Assembly: GCA_009781765.1 (NCBI GenBank) | Contig: WQVC01000007.1 | Coordinates: forward strand, 1-49,043 | Direction of reading: 5' to 3' | Origin: Defluviitaleaceae bacterium | Lineage (GTDB): Bacteria; Bacillota; Clostridia; Lachnospirales; WQUN01 | Length of the DNA: 49,043 nt | In this document: positions 25,546-36,377 of the stretch, one piece after another | Layout: each line of letters starts with the position of its first letter | Numbering within the stretch: the stretch's first letter is position 1 | The notes under the pieces: model-generated | The model's database searches: none | What the model saw: the letters and a program-made list of their open reading frames with translations, nothing else | What the model was told of the DNA's origin: nothing | Made by a program: the position numbers and the translations under genes

Positions 25546-27281
25546 TTACGACAAAAAATTTTCAACAGCGGATTTTTCGATTGCAAACCCTTGCTTATAA
25601 CGCCGCAAAAATGTGTTGAAGCCGCTCACATCAACGGGATTCGGAGTTTCGCAAACGGGTTGCGTGCCGGCGAAAACTTCTTGCGCAAGGAAATCCTCCA
25701 ATGAAACATGAAGCCCGTTCGGCTTCGAGGGAATGTGCTGCTCTTCACACGTGTCCCCATGCAGCGGGAAGCGTTCGCTTCGCTCACTGCTGCTATTGGT
25801 GTCAGCTCCGCGCCTTGCGCGGTTCGAGGGAATGTGTCGCTCATCACACGTGTCCCCGGCTTCCACCCCGCGCTTGGCGCGGTCGGTGTCAGCTCCGCGC
25901 TTGGTGCGGGCGCGGTATGCCGCAAGCAACGCGATGCCCCACGCGCCGCCTTCGCCGGCAGATTCCGCTACATATACGGGAACATCAAGCGCGGCCGCCA
26001 TCATTTTTTGCCCGACGCCGGCGGTTTTGAAAAATCCGCCGTGTCCGAGCAAACGTTCGAGGGCGATATTTTCTTCCGCCAAAATGTCCATGCCGAGGCG
26101 CAACGTTGCAAGCGCGGAAAACAGCAGTGTGCGCATAAGGTTCGGCACGGTGAATTTTGCGTTGGGCAGCCGCGCAAAAAGCGGACGCCCCTCATCAAGA
26201 CCGGCAATCGGTTCGCCGGAAAAATAATTGTACGCCAAAAGACCACCGCCGTCGGAATCGGCGCACAGTGCGGCGTTGTAGAGTTTTTCGTACAGCTCGA
26301 CCTTGCCGACACTCGTCTTGCCGAACAGCCCCAATGCGTCGCCGAATAAATTCACCCACGCATCAAGGTCGGAGGTGCAATTATTGCAATGCACCATGGC
26401 AACGGGCTTGCCGGCGGGCGTTGTCACGATGTCAACCTCGGTGTAAGTTTTGCTCAAATTTTTTTCAAGCACAATCATCGCGAAAACTGAGGTGCCGGCG
26501 GAAACATTGCCGGTGCGTTCGGTGATGCTGTTTGTTGCAACCATGCCGGTTCCGGCGTCGCCTTCCGGCGGACACATCAAAACGCCGGATAAAAATTCGC
26601 CGGACGGGTCAAGGAGCTTCGCGCCGGCGTCCGTGAGTTTGCCGGCGTTTTCGCCGGCGTTAAGCACCTTTGGAAAAATATCTTCGATTTTGAATTTATC
26701 AAAAACGCCGGCAAATTTTCGGCTCATTTCCGCGTTGTAGTCTCCGTTTTCGACGGGAAACATGCCCGATGCGTCGCCGACACCGAGAACTTTTTCGCCG
26801 GTAAGCCGCCAATGCACGTATCCGGCCAAAGTGGTCATAAATGAAATTTCGGAAATATGCGACTCGTTGTTCAGCGCGGCCTGATACAAATGCGCAATGC
26901 TCCAACGCTGCGGAATATTAAAATCAAGCAGCGCGGTCAAGCGAGCGGCGGCTTCTTCCGTTGAAGTATTGCGCCATGTGCGAAACGGTATAAGCAGTTC
27001 GTCCGCCGCGTTGAACGCCATGTAGCCGTGCATCATCGCCGAAACGCCCATCGCCGCGACAGTTGTAAGCGACGTGCCGAAATTTTTTTTAAAATCCGCG
27101 CGTAATTTTGCAAAACTGTCGCGAAGTCCCGCCCAAATATCGTCCTCGCGGTATGTCCACACGCCGTTTTCGAGGCGATTTTCCCACGAATGCTCGCCCG
27201 ATGCGACCGGCACGAAATTTTCGTCGATTAAAACGGCCTTTATGCGCGTCGAACCAAGTTCGATTCCCAAATAATGTTCCA

Positions 27282-27282
<1 letters not shown>
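25546..27282 (-). CDS. FGGY-family pentulose kinase, probable L-ribulokinase, with insertion
   Basis: A 578-residue sugar kinase of the FGGY family. The ATP-domain start is [17 protein letters not shown], followed by [38 protein letters not shown] and [22 protein letters not shown]. Its place between GH51 arabinofuranosidase and araD suggests L-ribulose as substrate; xylulose is the alternative. Ordinary members are about 500-530 residues. Here some 65 extra residues near the C-terminus ([10 protein letters not shown] to SKPNGLHVS; 25711-25914) form two tandem repeats, each with a GDTC(D/E)E(R/Q)HIPS motif. The family sequence resumes at [12 protein letters not shown]. The ATG at 27282 follows GGAGGCGG and shares a base with the TAA of the GH51 gene. 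Confidence 0.88.
25725..25912. repeat. Tandem repeat inside the kinase gene
   Basis: Two units of about 100 and 88 bp start at 25725 and 25825. Each begins CGAGGGAATGTG, continues CACACGTGTCCCC and ends near GGTGTCAGCTCCGCGC. The first unit also carries GAAGCGTTCGCTTCGCTCAC. The words TTCGGGGGAATGTG at 23925 and 34159 point to further copies or fragments elsewhere. Confidence 0.75.
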
Positions 27283-29880
<2,598 letters not shown>

Positions 29881-29950
29881 TTTTCCTCCCGGCCTCCGAA
29901 ACGAAAACCAACTGCATCTTGATTTTCGAAAAGGCATGGTGTTTGAGGAT

Positions 29951-30394
29951 TTACGGCGTCGTTCGTGCGCCTTGCACAAACGCTTGGTCGCGGTCGGACA
30001 ACGAGTGGTACGCATCGTGGACGCCCTGCGCAACGTTGGTATCGGAAATGTCAACGGCTATGCCCACCAGTTGGTCAGTCACCCATACAGCATGTTCGGT
30101 TTGGATGCGCACGCTTCTGGGGTTAATATATCCCGTATCCGCGAGTCTATCAAGAGCATGTTCGATAATCGGGTAGCCCGCAACATCTGTACCGCGTTCG
30201 ATTCGGTACTGCTCTATTGCGTTTTGAATCACTCGCGCAGACTGAATGTCGGCGCGAAGTCGCGCGCGGTCGCTCGAAAGAAGAAACATCGGCACAATTA
30301 TCAGCCCGATTATTGCGATGATTGCTAATACAATCGTGAGTTCCATGAGGGTTAAGCCTGCGTTTTTTTTGGGTTTTTGCGTAAGTTTGTACAT
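29951..30394 (-). CDS. Type II/IV secretion pseudopilin
   Basis: A 147-residue pseudopilin. The prepilin site is KKNAGLTLMELTIVLAIIAI: cleavage after Gly, then a hydrophobic helix with Glu at mature position 5. The basic leader is 13 residues. After the helix come short segments typical of GspG/GspH-like proteins (RADIQSARVIQNAIEQYRIE, then GYPIIEHALDRLADTGYINP). The ATG at 30394 follows AAAGG by nine bases; another ATG nine bases upstream is possible. The GspF/PilC-like gene is just upstream on the same strand, so the two form an operon. No prepilin peptidase or ATPase gene is adjacent. Confidence 0.85.
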   Translation of the reverse strand: MYKLTQKPKKNAGLTLMELTIVLAIIAIIGLIIVPMFLLSSDRARLRADIQSARVIQNAIEQYRIERGTDVAGYPIIEHALDRLADTGYINPRSVRIQTEHAVWVTDQLVGIAVDISDTNVAQGVHDAYHSLSDRDQAFVQGARTTP

Positions 30395-30435
30395 GGGAAT
30401 CATCCTTTCAAATTTGAAAGCCGTACCGGCTTTGT

Positions 30436-31458
30436 CTACAATGCGGTTGCAAGCTCGAATGTCGGCAGAATTATTGCAAGCATAATCGCGCCTAAAATTG
30501 TACCGAGCGTGATGGTTAAAACGGGTTCGATGAGTTTGTTCAGACGGCGAACTTCGTGCCGATACGCCGATTCGAAATACACATTGCATTTTTCAATAGT
30601 TTGCGGCAGCCTGCCGGTTTCTTCGCCGACGCCGACAAGTTCTGTGAGCAGGGGGTCGATGTAGGGAATTTCGCTGAGCGATTGTCGAAATGTTAAGCCG
30701 GAATCCAGTTTTAATGAGACATTTTGCAAATCGCCCACCACAATCGGATTGTCGAAAATTTCGCCGCACACCGAAACCGCCTCGGGAATTCCGAGCCCCG
30801 ACGAAAGCAAAATCGAAAATCCCTCGGTTATATTGAGATTTGTTTTTTGCCGCCAAATCGGGATTTTCAGCTTAACCCGGGAGGCGAAAAGATGCCCGGT
30901 TGTACTTTTGAAAAAAAACATTGCACAAAGAAGAAAAATCAAAACGCCGATAAGCACAAAGAGTATATTTTCCGAAAAAAAATTCGACATCGAAAGAAGC
31001 GAACTCGTTATGCCCGGAAGCGCGATTCCGGATGCTTCAAAAATGCGTGAATATCCGGGCAACACAAACGTAACCGCCGCGATAAGCACTCCGAACATCA
31101 CGGTTGCAACAAGCGCGGGATACAGCATTGCGGCGGCGAGTTCTTCGTTTGTGCGGGCGGAGGCTTCGTAAAAATCGGCGAGCTTTGCAAAAGTTTCGGG
31201 AATGCGGGCGGTGCGTTCGCCGATTGCAACAAACCCGCACATAAACGCCGGAAAAACCCCGGAAACTCGCAATGCGTACGAAAAACTTTCGCCCTGCAAA
31301 ATCATTTTATGTACGTCGAACAAAATTGCGTTCGGGATGCGCCCCGACGTTTGCGTTGCCAAAACGGGCAATGCGTCCGCAACGGAAATCCCCGCATCAA
31401 AAAGAAACGCTGCCTTGCGACAAAAAACAGCCAGTTCTCGTAAAGGAATTTTTCGCAT
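30436..31458 (-). CDS. GspF/PilC-type inner membrane assembly protein
   Basis: A 340-residue T2SSF-domain protein, the membrane platform of type II secretion or type IV pili. Two homologous cytosolic helical domains can be seen, at about 8-105 (FCRKAAFLFDAGISVADALP...GVFPAFMCGFVAIGERTA) and 210-310 (FSILLSSGLGIPEAVSVCG...PLLTELVGVGEETG). Three hydrophobic helices separate and follow them (about 110-135, 160-180, 315-338). The length is a little short of the 400-residue norm because the N-terminal extension is missing. The ribosome site GGTGA is weak. It precedes the pseudopilin gene by 41 bases. Confidence 0.88.
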   Translation of the reverse strand: MRKIPLRELAVFCRKAAFLFDAGISVADALPVLATQTSGRIPNAILFDVHKMILQGESFSYALRVSGVFPAFMCGFVAIGERTARIPETFAKLADFYEASARTNEELAAAMLYPALVATVMFGVLIAAVTFVLPGYSRIFEASGIALPGITSSLLSMSNFFSENILFVLIGVLIFLLCAMFFFKSTTGHLFASRVKLKIPIWRQKTNLNITEGFSILLSSGLGIPEAVSVCGEIFDNPIVVGDLQNVSLKLDSGLTFRQSLSEIPYIDPLLTELVGVGEETGRLPQTIEKCNVYFESAYRHEVRRLNKLIEPVLTITLGTILGAIMLAIILPTFELATAL

Positions 31459-31730
31459 ACTGAATCACCCGCTTGTTTTGATATAAAACCTGTCCCGACG
31501 CTGCAACAGTTCCCCGCATACCGCGAATGAAAACTGCCGTAACAGAAAATGTGATTTTTCAACACCCTCTATTATTGTAAGGTTAGTACGCGGTTATAAA
31601 CAGTCACACGGAGATTATTTAAAAAAAATCTATTTGTGTATATTCATGTTCGATTGTTTTATTAAATGCCTGTAATTTTCGCGGATTTATTTCGAACAAC
31701 GACACGCGCAGCCAAAAAATTTTGAAAAAA
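31459..31730. other. Divergent intergenic region
   Basis: This AT-rich stretch between the GspF-like gene (minus) and rpmF (plus) has no supported gene. ATTTTTCAACACCCTCT at 31554-31570 matches the right end of family B without a left end. Transcripts starting here would end at the orphan terminator 31731-31780. Confidence 0.4.
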
Positions 31731-31780
31731 TCAAAACCTATTTGGCAGCTGAGCGGTTACCGATAGGTTTTGATTTTTTT
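31731..31780 (+). terminator. Family E hairpin, orphan terminator
   Basis: TCAAAACCTAT..GG pairs with CC.ATAGGTTTTGA (31760-31773) around a loop containing AGCTGAGCGGTTA, followed by seven T. It points toward rpmF but lies 106 bases upstream of the rpmF promoter, with no gene before it. The loop repeats, inverted, that at 4773. Confidence 0.75.
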
Positions 31781-31784
31781 TCCG

Positions 31785-31872
31785 TCGGGGGCGAATTTTT
31801 TTTAAGTTTTTTGTCGAATTTTTTTCCAAAAAAGTTCGCGGGGGTTGGGGAGCGAAGCCCCTGAAAAAAATC
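31785..31872. repeat. Family D intergenic repeat
   Basis: TTTTTTGTCGAATTTTTTTCC, AAAAAAGTTCGCGGGGGTTGGGG and GCGAAGCCCCTGAAAAA match the modules at 34910-34973 and 44572-44732. The element lies between the orphan terminator and the rpmF promoter. Confidence 0.6.
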
Positions 31873-31885
31873 CTTGCAAATTAAG

Positions 31886-31915
31886 TTGACATACCACATG
31901 GAAATTTATTATAAT
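31886..31915 (+). promoter_or_regulatory. Consensus promoter of rpmF operon
   Basis: A perfect TTGACA (31886-31891), an 18-base spacer and a perfect TATAAT (31910-31915). Expected transcript start is near 31922, about 30 bases before the rpmF ATG. Confidence 0.85.
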
Positions 31916-31951
31916 TGCGGGTGATTTTTTTGAAAAAAGGAGAGATTGAAT

Positions 31952-32134
31952 ATGATTTGCCCTAAAGGTAAAACGTCCAAAGCGAGGCGCAATAAAAGAC
32001 GTGCGCAAACGTGGAAAATTGCTATGCCTAACCTTGTTTCCTGTACAAAATGCGGTGAGCTTGTGCGTTCGCATTACATGTGCAAAGCGTGCGGTTCGTA
32101 CAATCGGCGCGAAGTTTTAAAGAAGGCCGAATAG
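31952..32134 (+). CDS. rpmF: Ribosomal protein bL32
   Basis: A 60-residue large-subunit ribosomal protein. KGKTSKARRNKRRAQTWKI is the basic N-terminal arm, then MPNLVSCTKCGEL and HYMCKACGSYNRREVL form an intact zinc ribbon (C+ form). The ATG at 31952 lies seven bases after AAAGGAG. A TTG two codons upstream is possible but would alter the normal N-terminus. It is the first gene of rpmF-plsX-acpP-rnc, a common arrangement linking ribosome and lipid synthesis. Confidence 0.97.
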   Translation: MICPKGKTSKARRNKRRAQTWKIAMPNLVSCTKCGELVRSHYMCKACGSYNRREVLKKAE

Positions 32135-32141
32135 GCGGGCT

Positions 32142-33095
32142 ATGACGATTGCACTTGACGCAATGGGCTGTGATAACGGGGTTTCGGCGGTGGTTCGGGG
32201 TGCGGCGGACGCTCAAAAAGTGTTTCCGTTCTTCCGACCTGTTTTTTTCGGACACGAAGACGAACTTAAACCCGAGCTTGAAAAGTACGGGTTTAGTGAG
32301 TTTGTTCATGCGTCGACGGTAATCACGCCTGATGAGCCGCCTACATTGGCGTTTCGCCGCAAAAAAGATTCGTCGATTGTCATGGGCTTGAAGTATGTAA
32401 AGGAAGGAAATGCCTCCGGGTTTGTTTCGGCGGGTTCGACGGGTGCGCTTTTGACGGGCGCGACCGTTATAATCGGGCGAAAGCCGGGCATCGAACGCCC
32501 CGCGCTCGGCACGATTATTCCGGCGAAAAAGGGCTTTGTTTTGCTTATGGACTGCGGTGCGAACATGGATTGCAAGCCGTCTTATTTGGCGCAATTTGCG
32601 CAAATGGGCGCGGAATATATGCAAAAATGCATGAACATCGACTCGCCGCGCATAGGCTTAATTAACGTTGGCACGGAAGAGGAAAAAGGCAACGCCGCCG
32701 CAAAGGAAGCTCACCTGCTTCTGAAGGAATCGGGCTTGAATTTTCGCGGCAACACAGAGGGGCGCGAAATTCTTTCCGGCGAAATTGACGTTGCCGTTTG
32801 CGACGGATTTACGGGAAATATTCTGCTTAAACACACCGAAGGCTTTGCAAAAATTATGATGGGTCTCATAAAAGAAGAGCTGATGTCTTCGACGATTTCA
32901 AAAATCGGCGCGATGCTTGCAAAAAGTTCATTCGGCAGAATAAAAAAACGCTTCGACTACCGCGAAATCGGCGGTGCGCCGTTTTTGGGGCTGAATCAAA
33001 TCGTAATTAAAGCGCACGGTTCGTCTGACGCGCTTGCGATAAAAAATGCAATCAGGCAGTGTATTGAATTTTCGAAAGATAGTTCGTATAACTAG
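32142..33095 (+). CDS. plsX: Phosphate acyltransferase PlsX
   Basis: A 317-residue peripheral membrane enzyme making acyl-phosphate from acyl-ACP, the first step of phospholipid synthesis in Firmicutes with PlsY. IALDAMGCDNGVSAVVRGA, GFVSAGSTGALLTGA, CGANMDCKPSYLAQFA, GLINVGTEEEKGN and VCDGFTGNILLKHTEG are PlsX hallmarks. It begins seven bases after the rpmF stop with a weak ribosome site, so it is probably coupled. The gene for acyl carrier protein follows after 14 bases. Confidence 0.95.
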   Translation: MTIALDAMGCDNGVSAVVRGAADAQKVFPFFRPVFFGHEDELKPELEKYGFSEFVHASTVITPDEPPTLAFRRKKDSSIVMGLKYVKEGNASGFVSAGSTGALLTGATVIIGRKPGIERPALGTIIPAKKGFVLLMDCGANMDCKPSYLAQFAQMGAEYMQKCMNIDSPRIGLINVGTEEEKGNAAAKEAHLLLKESGLNFRGNTEGREILSGEIDVAVCDGFTGNILLKHTEGFAKIMMGLIKEELMSSTISKIGAMLAKSSFGRIKKRFDYREIGGAPFLGLNQIVIKAHGSSDALAIKNAIRQCIEFSKDSSYN

Positions 33096-33109
33096 GAAGG
33101 GAAATGTAA

Positions 33110-33343
33110 ATGGAGTTTGAAAAAATTCGCGACGTTATCGCCGAACAAATGAACAAGCCAAAAGATTCGATTAAACCGGAAACGCGCTTCACGGAGGATT
33201 TAAACGCGGATTCCTTGGATATTTTTCAAATAATTTCGGAGTTGGAAGAAATTTTCGGCATGGAATTTTCCAACGAGGACGCAGAAAGCATCAAAACCGT
33301 AGGCGACGCCGCCGAGTATATAAAAAAAGCCCTGAGCGCATGA
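33110..33343 (+). CDS. acpP: Acyl carrier protein
   Basis: A 77-residue acidic carrier of fatty acyl chains. The phosphopantetheine attachment Ser lies in LNADSLDIFQII, a mild variant of the usual DSLD-x-VE. Helices II and III follow (ELEEIFGMEFSNEDAESI and TVGDAAEYIKKAL). GGAAGGGAAATG gives the start. Its stop overlaps the rnc ATG by four bases. Confidence 0.95.
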   Translation: MEFEKIRDVIAEQMNKPKDSIKPETRFTEDLNADSLDIFQIISELEEIFGMEFSNEDAESIKTVGDAAEYIKKALSA

Positions 33344-34017
33344 GCGACCGGCTTCAAACGAATTTAGGGTATACTTTCGGAAGGCATACCCTGCTTAAAC
33401 ATGCCGTTACGCACTCATCTTTTGTACACGAACAGAAGTTGAATGCATCCGATTCCAACGAGAGGTTGGAATTTTTGGGCGACGCAGTATTGGAGCTTTG
33501 CATAAGCGACTTTTTGTATCATCGTTATCCCGATATGTCTGAGGGCGATTTGACAAAAAAACGCGCCGCTCTTGTTTGCGAATCAACGCTTGCGAGCTTG
33601 GCGCGAAAGCTCGCCGTCGGAGATTTTATCTTGCTTGGGCAGGGCGAAGCCGCAGAAGGCGGACGCGAAAAGGATTCGATTTTATCCGACGTTTTTGAGT
33701 CGATATTGGGTGCAATATTCCTCGACGGCGGAATCGAAGAAGCGCGAGCCTTGGTATTGCGCCTGTACGAACCAATCGCCGACAAACCGGGCAAACAAGC
33801 CAACGATTATAAGTCCTCGTTGCAGGAAATTCTGCAACGCAAAAGCCACGAAACCGCCACATACACAATAATTGACGAAAAAGGTCCGCCGCATAAGAAA
33901 ATTTTCACCGCACAAGCCTCGCACCAGGGCAAAATTCTCGGTGTGGGCGTCGGCGGCAGCAAGAAACTTGCGGAGCAAGCCGCCGCCAAAGAAGCACTCG
34001 GAAAACTGAAAAAATAA
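33340..34017 (+). CDS. rnc: Ribonuclease III
   Basis: A 225-residue double-strand-specific endoribonuclease that processes rRNA precursors and structured mRNA. The catalytic signature is NERLEFLGDAVLELCISDFL at about 40-59, with the second acidic pair in SDVFESILGAIFLD. The C-terminal double-stranded RNA-binding domain begins near DYKSSLQEILQRK and ends with KLAEQAAAKEALGKL. The length equals the family norm. It starts by ATGA overlap with acpP and ends the operon at the terminator 34079-34117. Confidence 0.96.
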   Translation: MSDRLQTNLGYTFGRHTLLKHAVTHSSFVHEQKLNASDSNERLEFLGDAVLELCISDFLYHRYPDMSEGDLTKKRAALVCESTLASLARKLAVGDFILLGQGEAAEGGREKDSILSDVFESILGAIFLDGGIEEARALVLRLYEPIADKPGKQANDYKSSLQEILQRKSHETATYTIIDEKGPPHKKIFTAQASHQGKILGVGVGGSKKLAEQAAAKEALGKLKK

Positions 34018-34078
34018 ACCTCTTTAAACACGCCGATTGCGAGGATTTTTCAGGCGTCGAATAATATTCGAAGAGGTT
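34017..34078 (+). other. Possible three-way-junction RNA after rnc
   Basis: A closing stem AACCTCTT (34017-34024) with AAGAGGTT (34071-34078) encloses two hairpins: ACGCC...GGCGT and CGAATAATATTCG. It starts at the last base of the rnc stop and is followed directly by a terminator. I recognise no known RNA family; RNase III autoregulation signals normally lie 5' rather than 3'. Confidence 0.35.
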
Positions 34079-34117
34079 AAAACCCGCGCGTAATGTGTTG
34101 CATCGCGTGGTTTTTTT
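34079..34117 (+). terminator. Terminator of the rpmF-rnc operon
   Basis: AACC-CGCG and CGCG-GGTT arms with a loop TAATGTGTTGCAT, followed by seven T. It fits a Rho-independent stop after rnc. Confidence 0.65.
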
Positions 34118-34222
34118 ATCGCCCGGGAAACTGCTTCGGCAATGTCGGGCGTTTTTACCCTTCGGGGGAATGTGTCCCCCTGTTCGAAACGCGCTCGGTG
34201 CGTTTTTTTTGCGGAGGTCAAA

Positions 34223-34645
34223 ATGAAAATCATTGTCATTAACGGCCCGAATCTCAACATGCTCGGCATACGCGAGCCGGAGATTTACGGCTCGGAAAAT
34301 TATTCGGCGTTGGAGGGCTTGATTCGTGAAACCTGCGATGCCGAGGGTATCGAGGTTGAAATTTTTCAGTCGAACCATGAGGGCGCAATTGTTGATGCGA
34401 TTCAGGGCGCGCACGGTCGCGTTGACGGAATTGTAATCAATCCGGCGGCATACACGCATACAAGTATCGCGATTTTGGACGCGCTGAAAGCGGTAGGATT
34501 GCCGGCAGTTGAAGTTCATATTTCCGACCCGGAAACCCGTGAGGAATTTCGGCGAGTTTCATACGCGGGGCTTGCTTGCATAAAAACCATTGTCGGATTG
34601 GGAATTGAAGGATATCGGCAGGCGATTTTATTCTTGAAGGGGTAG
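34223..34645 (+). CDS. aroQ: 3-dehydroquinate dehydratase, type II
   Basis: A 140-residue dodecameric enzyme of the shikimate pathway. INGPNLNMLGIREPEIYG carries the flexible lid with the catalytic Arg and Tyr. QSNHEGAIVDAIQGA, INPAAYTHTSIAILDAL with the catalytic His, and PAVEVHISDPETREEFR are all standard. GGAGGT precedes the ATG at 34223; an upstream in-frame extension has no ribosome site. It stands alone between the rnc terminator and a repeat-rich region. No other aro gene is in the window. Confidence 0.96.
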   Translation: MKIIVINGPNLNMLGIREPEIYGSENYSALEGLIRETCDAEGIEVEIFQSNHEGAIVDAIQGAHGRVDGIVINPAAYTHTSIAILDALKAVGLPAVEVHISDPETREEFRRVSYAGLACIKTIVGLGIEGYRQAILFLKG

Positions 34646-34735
34646 CAAAAATAAAAACGAAGGAAAGATTTGCTCGCGGTTGTTGCCGATAGGTTTTTCA
34701 ATTTCCGGAAATCATCCCGGCTTCGATTTATAGTG
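34646..34735. other. Intergenic, possible remnant of a family E hairpin
   Basis: GCGGTTGTTGCCGATAGGTTTTTC at 34676-34699 has the right arm and T-run seen in family E, but I find no good left arm. Nothing else is recognised in this short stretch. Confidence 0.3.
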
Positions 34736-34876
34736 AAACAAGACAAAAACACTCTTGTTTCACCCCCAACCACTCGCACTTTTGCTTGCGCAAAAGCACT
34801 CGTGTCGGGGGTTCGTCAAATTGAAACCGTTCTTTTCGCGCAAGCGCGAAAGACCGTTTTCAACTTGACTCACTAC
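34736..34876 (-). repeat. Family C two-hairpin repeat
   Basis: On the minus strand it reads TAGTGAGTCAAGTTGAAAAC, then a hairpin around GCGCTTGCGC, CGGTTTCAATTTGACGAACC, CCCGACACGAGTGCTTTTGC, the inverse GCAAAAGTGCGAGTG, and a GTGAAACAAG end. Hairpin 1 pairs TCAAGTTGAAA with TTTCAATTTGA; hairpin 2 pairs CACGAGTGCTTTTGC with GCAAAAGTGCGAGTG. Other copies lie at 36475 and 48880. Confidence 0.8.
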
Positions 34877-34879
34877 ACC

Positions 34880-34973
34880 AAAAATCGCGCGAATGTGCGA
34901 TTTTTTAGTTTTTGTCGAACTTTTTTTAAAAAGTTCGTGGGGGTTCGGGGGCAAAGCCCCTGAAAAACTCATA
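34880..34973. terminator. Terminator hairpin plus family D module
   Basis: AAAAATCGC and GCGATTTTT (34880-34905) form a nine-bp stem usable as a terminator on both strands. It is followed by GTCGAAC-TTTTTTTAAAAA-GTTCG and GGGGTTCGGGGGCAAAGCCCC, the family D pieces. Confidence 0.55.
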
Positions 34974-35068
34974 AATTGTTTCCGGCACGTGTTCCCGGCG
35001 CACATGTCAACGCCTTATCAAAAATGTCATTAAAATGTCAAAAAACTCTTTAAAAATTTATTAAGAAA

Positions 35069-35077
35069 TGTTATACT
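35069..35077 (+). promoter_or_regulatory. Extended -10 promoter for murA
   Basis: TG-T-TATACT forms an extended -10 element 34 bases before the murA ATG. Only a poor -35 (TTTAAA, 35049-35054) is present, as tolerated by extended -10 promoters. Confidence 0.45.
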
Positions 35078-35111
35078 CTCCTTAATATCTTTTTCCATAT
35101 GGGGGATACAC

Positions 35112-36368
35112 ATGGAGTACATCGTTATTAAGGGTCAAAAGCCCCTGTCCGGCAGGGTTAATATAAGCGGCGCGAAAAACGCCGCCGTTGCTATTTTGCC
35201 TGCGGCAATTGCGTCTGAAGGCGTTTGCGTTATTGATAATTTGCCGCAAATTGAGGACGTCACGGGCATGATTGCCGCCATGGAATCTATGGGGGCAACA
35301 TGCAATTTTATCGACGCGCAAACTCTTGAAGTTGATGCGCGTTCGATGAATACCTTCGCTCTTGACGAAAAATTTGCCAAAAACATGCGGGCGTCATATT
35401 ATTTTATGGGCGCGATGTTGGGGCGGCATAAACAGGCGGAAATACCGCTTCCCGGCGGATGCGACCTCGGCGCGCGTCCGATTGACTACCATTTAAAAGG
35501 CTTTCGTGCGCTCGGCGCGGAATGCGAGCAGGAACACGGAATTGTGAAAATTCATGCAGACAAGCTCACCGGCGCGAATATTTATCTTGATTGTCCCAGC
35601 GTCGGCGCAACAATAAATATAATGATGGCGGCGGTTTTTGCCGAAGGCACAACGCTGATTGAAAACGCCGCAAAAGAGCCTCATGTTGTTGATGCGGCGA
35701 GTTTTCTGAACAAAATCGGGGCGAAAATTTACGGCGCGGGAACAGCAACGCTTCGTATACGCGGAGTCCCGTCCCTCGGCGGCGGCGATTACACCGTTTT
35801 GCCCGACCCTATTGAAGCCGGTACATACATGCTTGCGGGAGCAATTACCGACGGCGACGTTACCGTTAATAACATTATTCCGAAACACATGGAATCCGTG
35901 ACGTCGAAGCTCAAAGAGGTTGGCTGCGAAGTAATCGAAGGCGACGATTGGATACAGGTTCGCGGTGGCGGAAATTTACGCGCCTGCGACATAAAGACTG
36001 CGTTTTATCCCGGTTTCCCCACCGACCTTCATCCGCAAATGGCGGCACTTCTTTGCCTCGCGCACGGCACAAGCACAGTAACCGAAAACGTATTCGAGCA
36101 GCGTTTCCGCTACGTCAACGAGATGAAGCGGCTTGGCGCGAACCTTAAAGTTGAAGGGCGCATGGCGGTTACGAAGGGTTCGTGTGTTTACACCGGCGCG
36201 GTTGTTACCGCAACCGACCTTCGTGCCGGCGCGGCTCTTGTTATTGCCGGGCTTGCCGCCAAGGGCGAAACAAAGTTGCGCGGCGTCGGGCATCTCGACC
36301 GCGGCTACGAACGCTTCGAAGAAAAACTTCGCGCACTCGGCGCGGATATTCGCAGGATAAAAATTTAA
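35112..36368 (+). CDS. murA: UDP-N-acetylglucosamine 1-carboxyvinyltransferase
   Basis: MurA (418 residues) transfers enolpyruvate to UDP-GlcNAc in the first committed step of peptidoglycan synthesis, and is the fosfomycin target. The catalytic Cys117 is in LPGGCDLGARPID. ISGAKNAAVAILPAAI near the N-terminus and FPTDLHPQMAALLCLA near residue 300 are conserved blocks; with the standard Cys, fosfomycin sensitivity would be expected at this site. GGGGGA precedes the ATG. It is monocistronic by appearance, with an extended -10 promoter and terminator hairpins after the stop. Many Firmicutes have two MurA paralogs; which one this is cannot be told. Confidence 0.96.
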   Translation: MEYIVIKGQKPLSGRVNISGAKNAAVAILPAAIASEGVCVIDNLPQIEDVTGMIAAMESMGATCNFIDAQTLEVDARSMNTFALDEKFAKNMRASYYFMGAMLGRHKQAEIPLPGGCDLGARPIDYHLKGFRALGAECEQEHGIVKIHADKLTGANIYLDCPSVGATINIMMAAVFAEGTTLIENAAKEPHVVDAASFLNKIGAKIYGAGTATLRIRGVPSLGGGDYTVLPDPIEAGTYMLAGAITDGDVTVNNIIPKHMESVTSKLKEVGCEVIEGDDWIQVRGGGNLRACDIKTAFYPGFPTDLHPQMAALLCLAHGTSTVTENVFEQRFRYVNEMKRLGANLKVEGRMAVTKGSCVYTGAVVTATDLRAGAALVIAGLAAKGETKLRGVGHLDRGYERFEEKLRALGADIRRIKI

Positions 36369-36377
36369 TACTTTGAT

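Noticed and set aside
31952-34017. rpmF-plsX-acpP-rnc order as something novel
   Set aside because: This order is common in Firmicutes; all four proteins have normal lengths and motifs.
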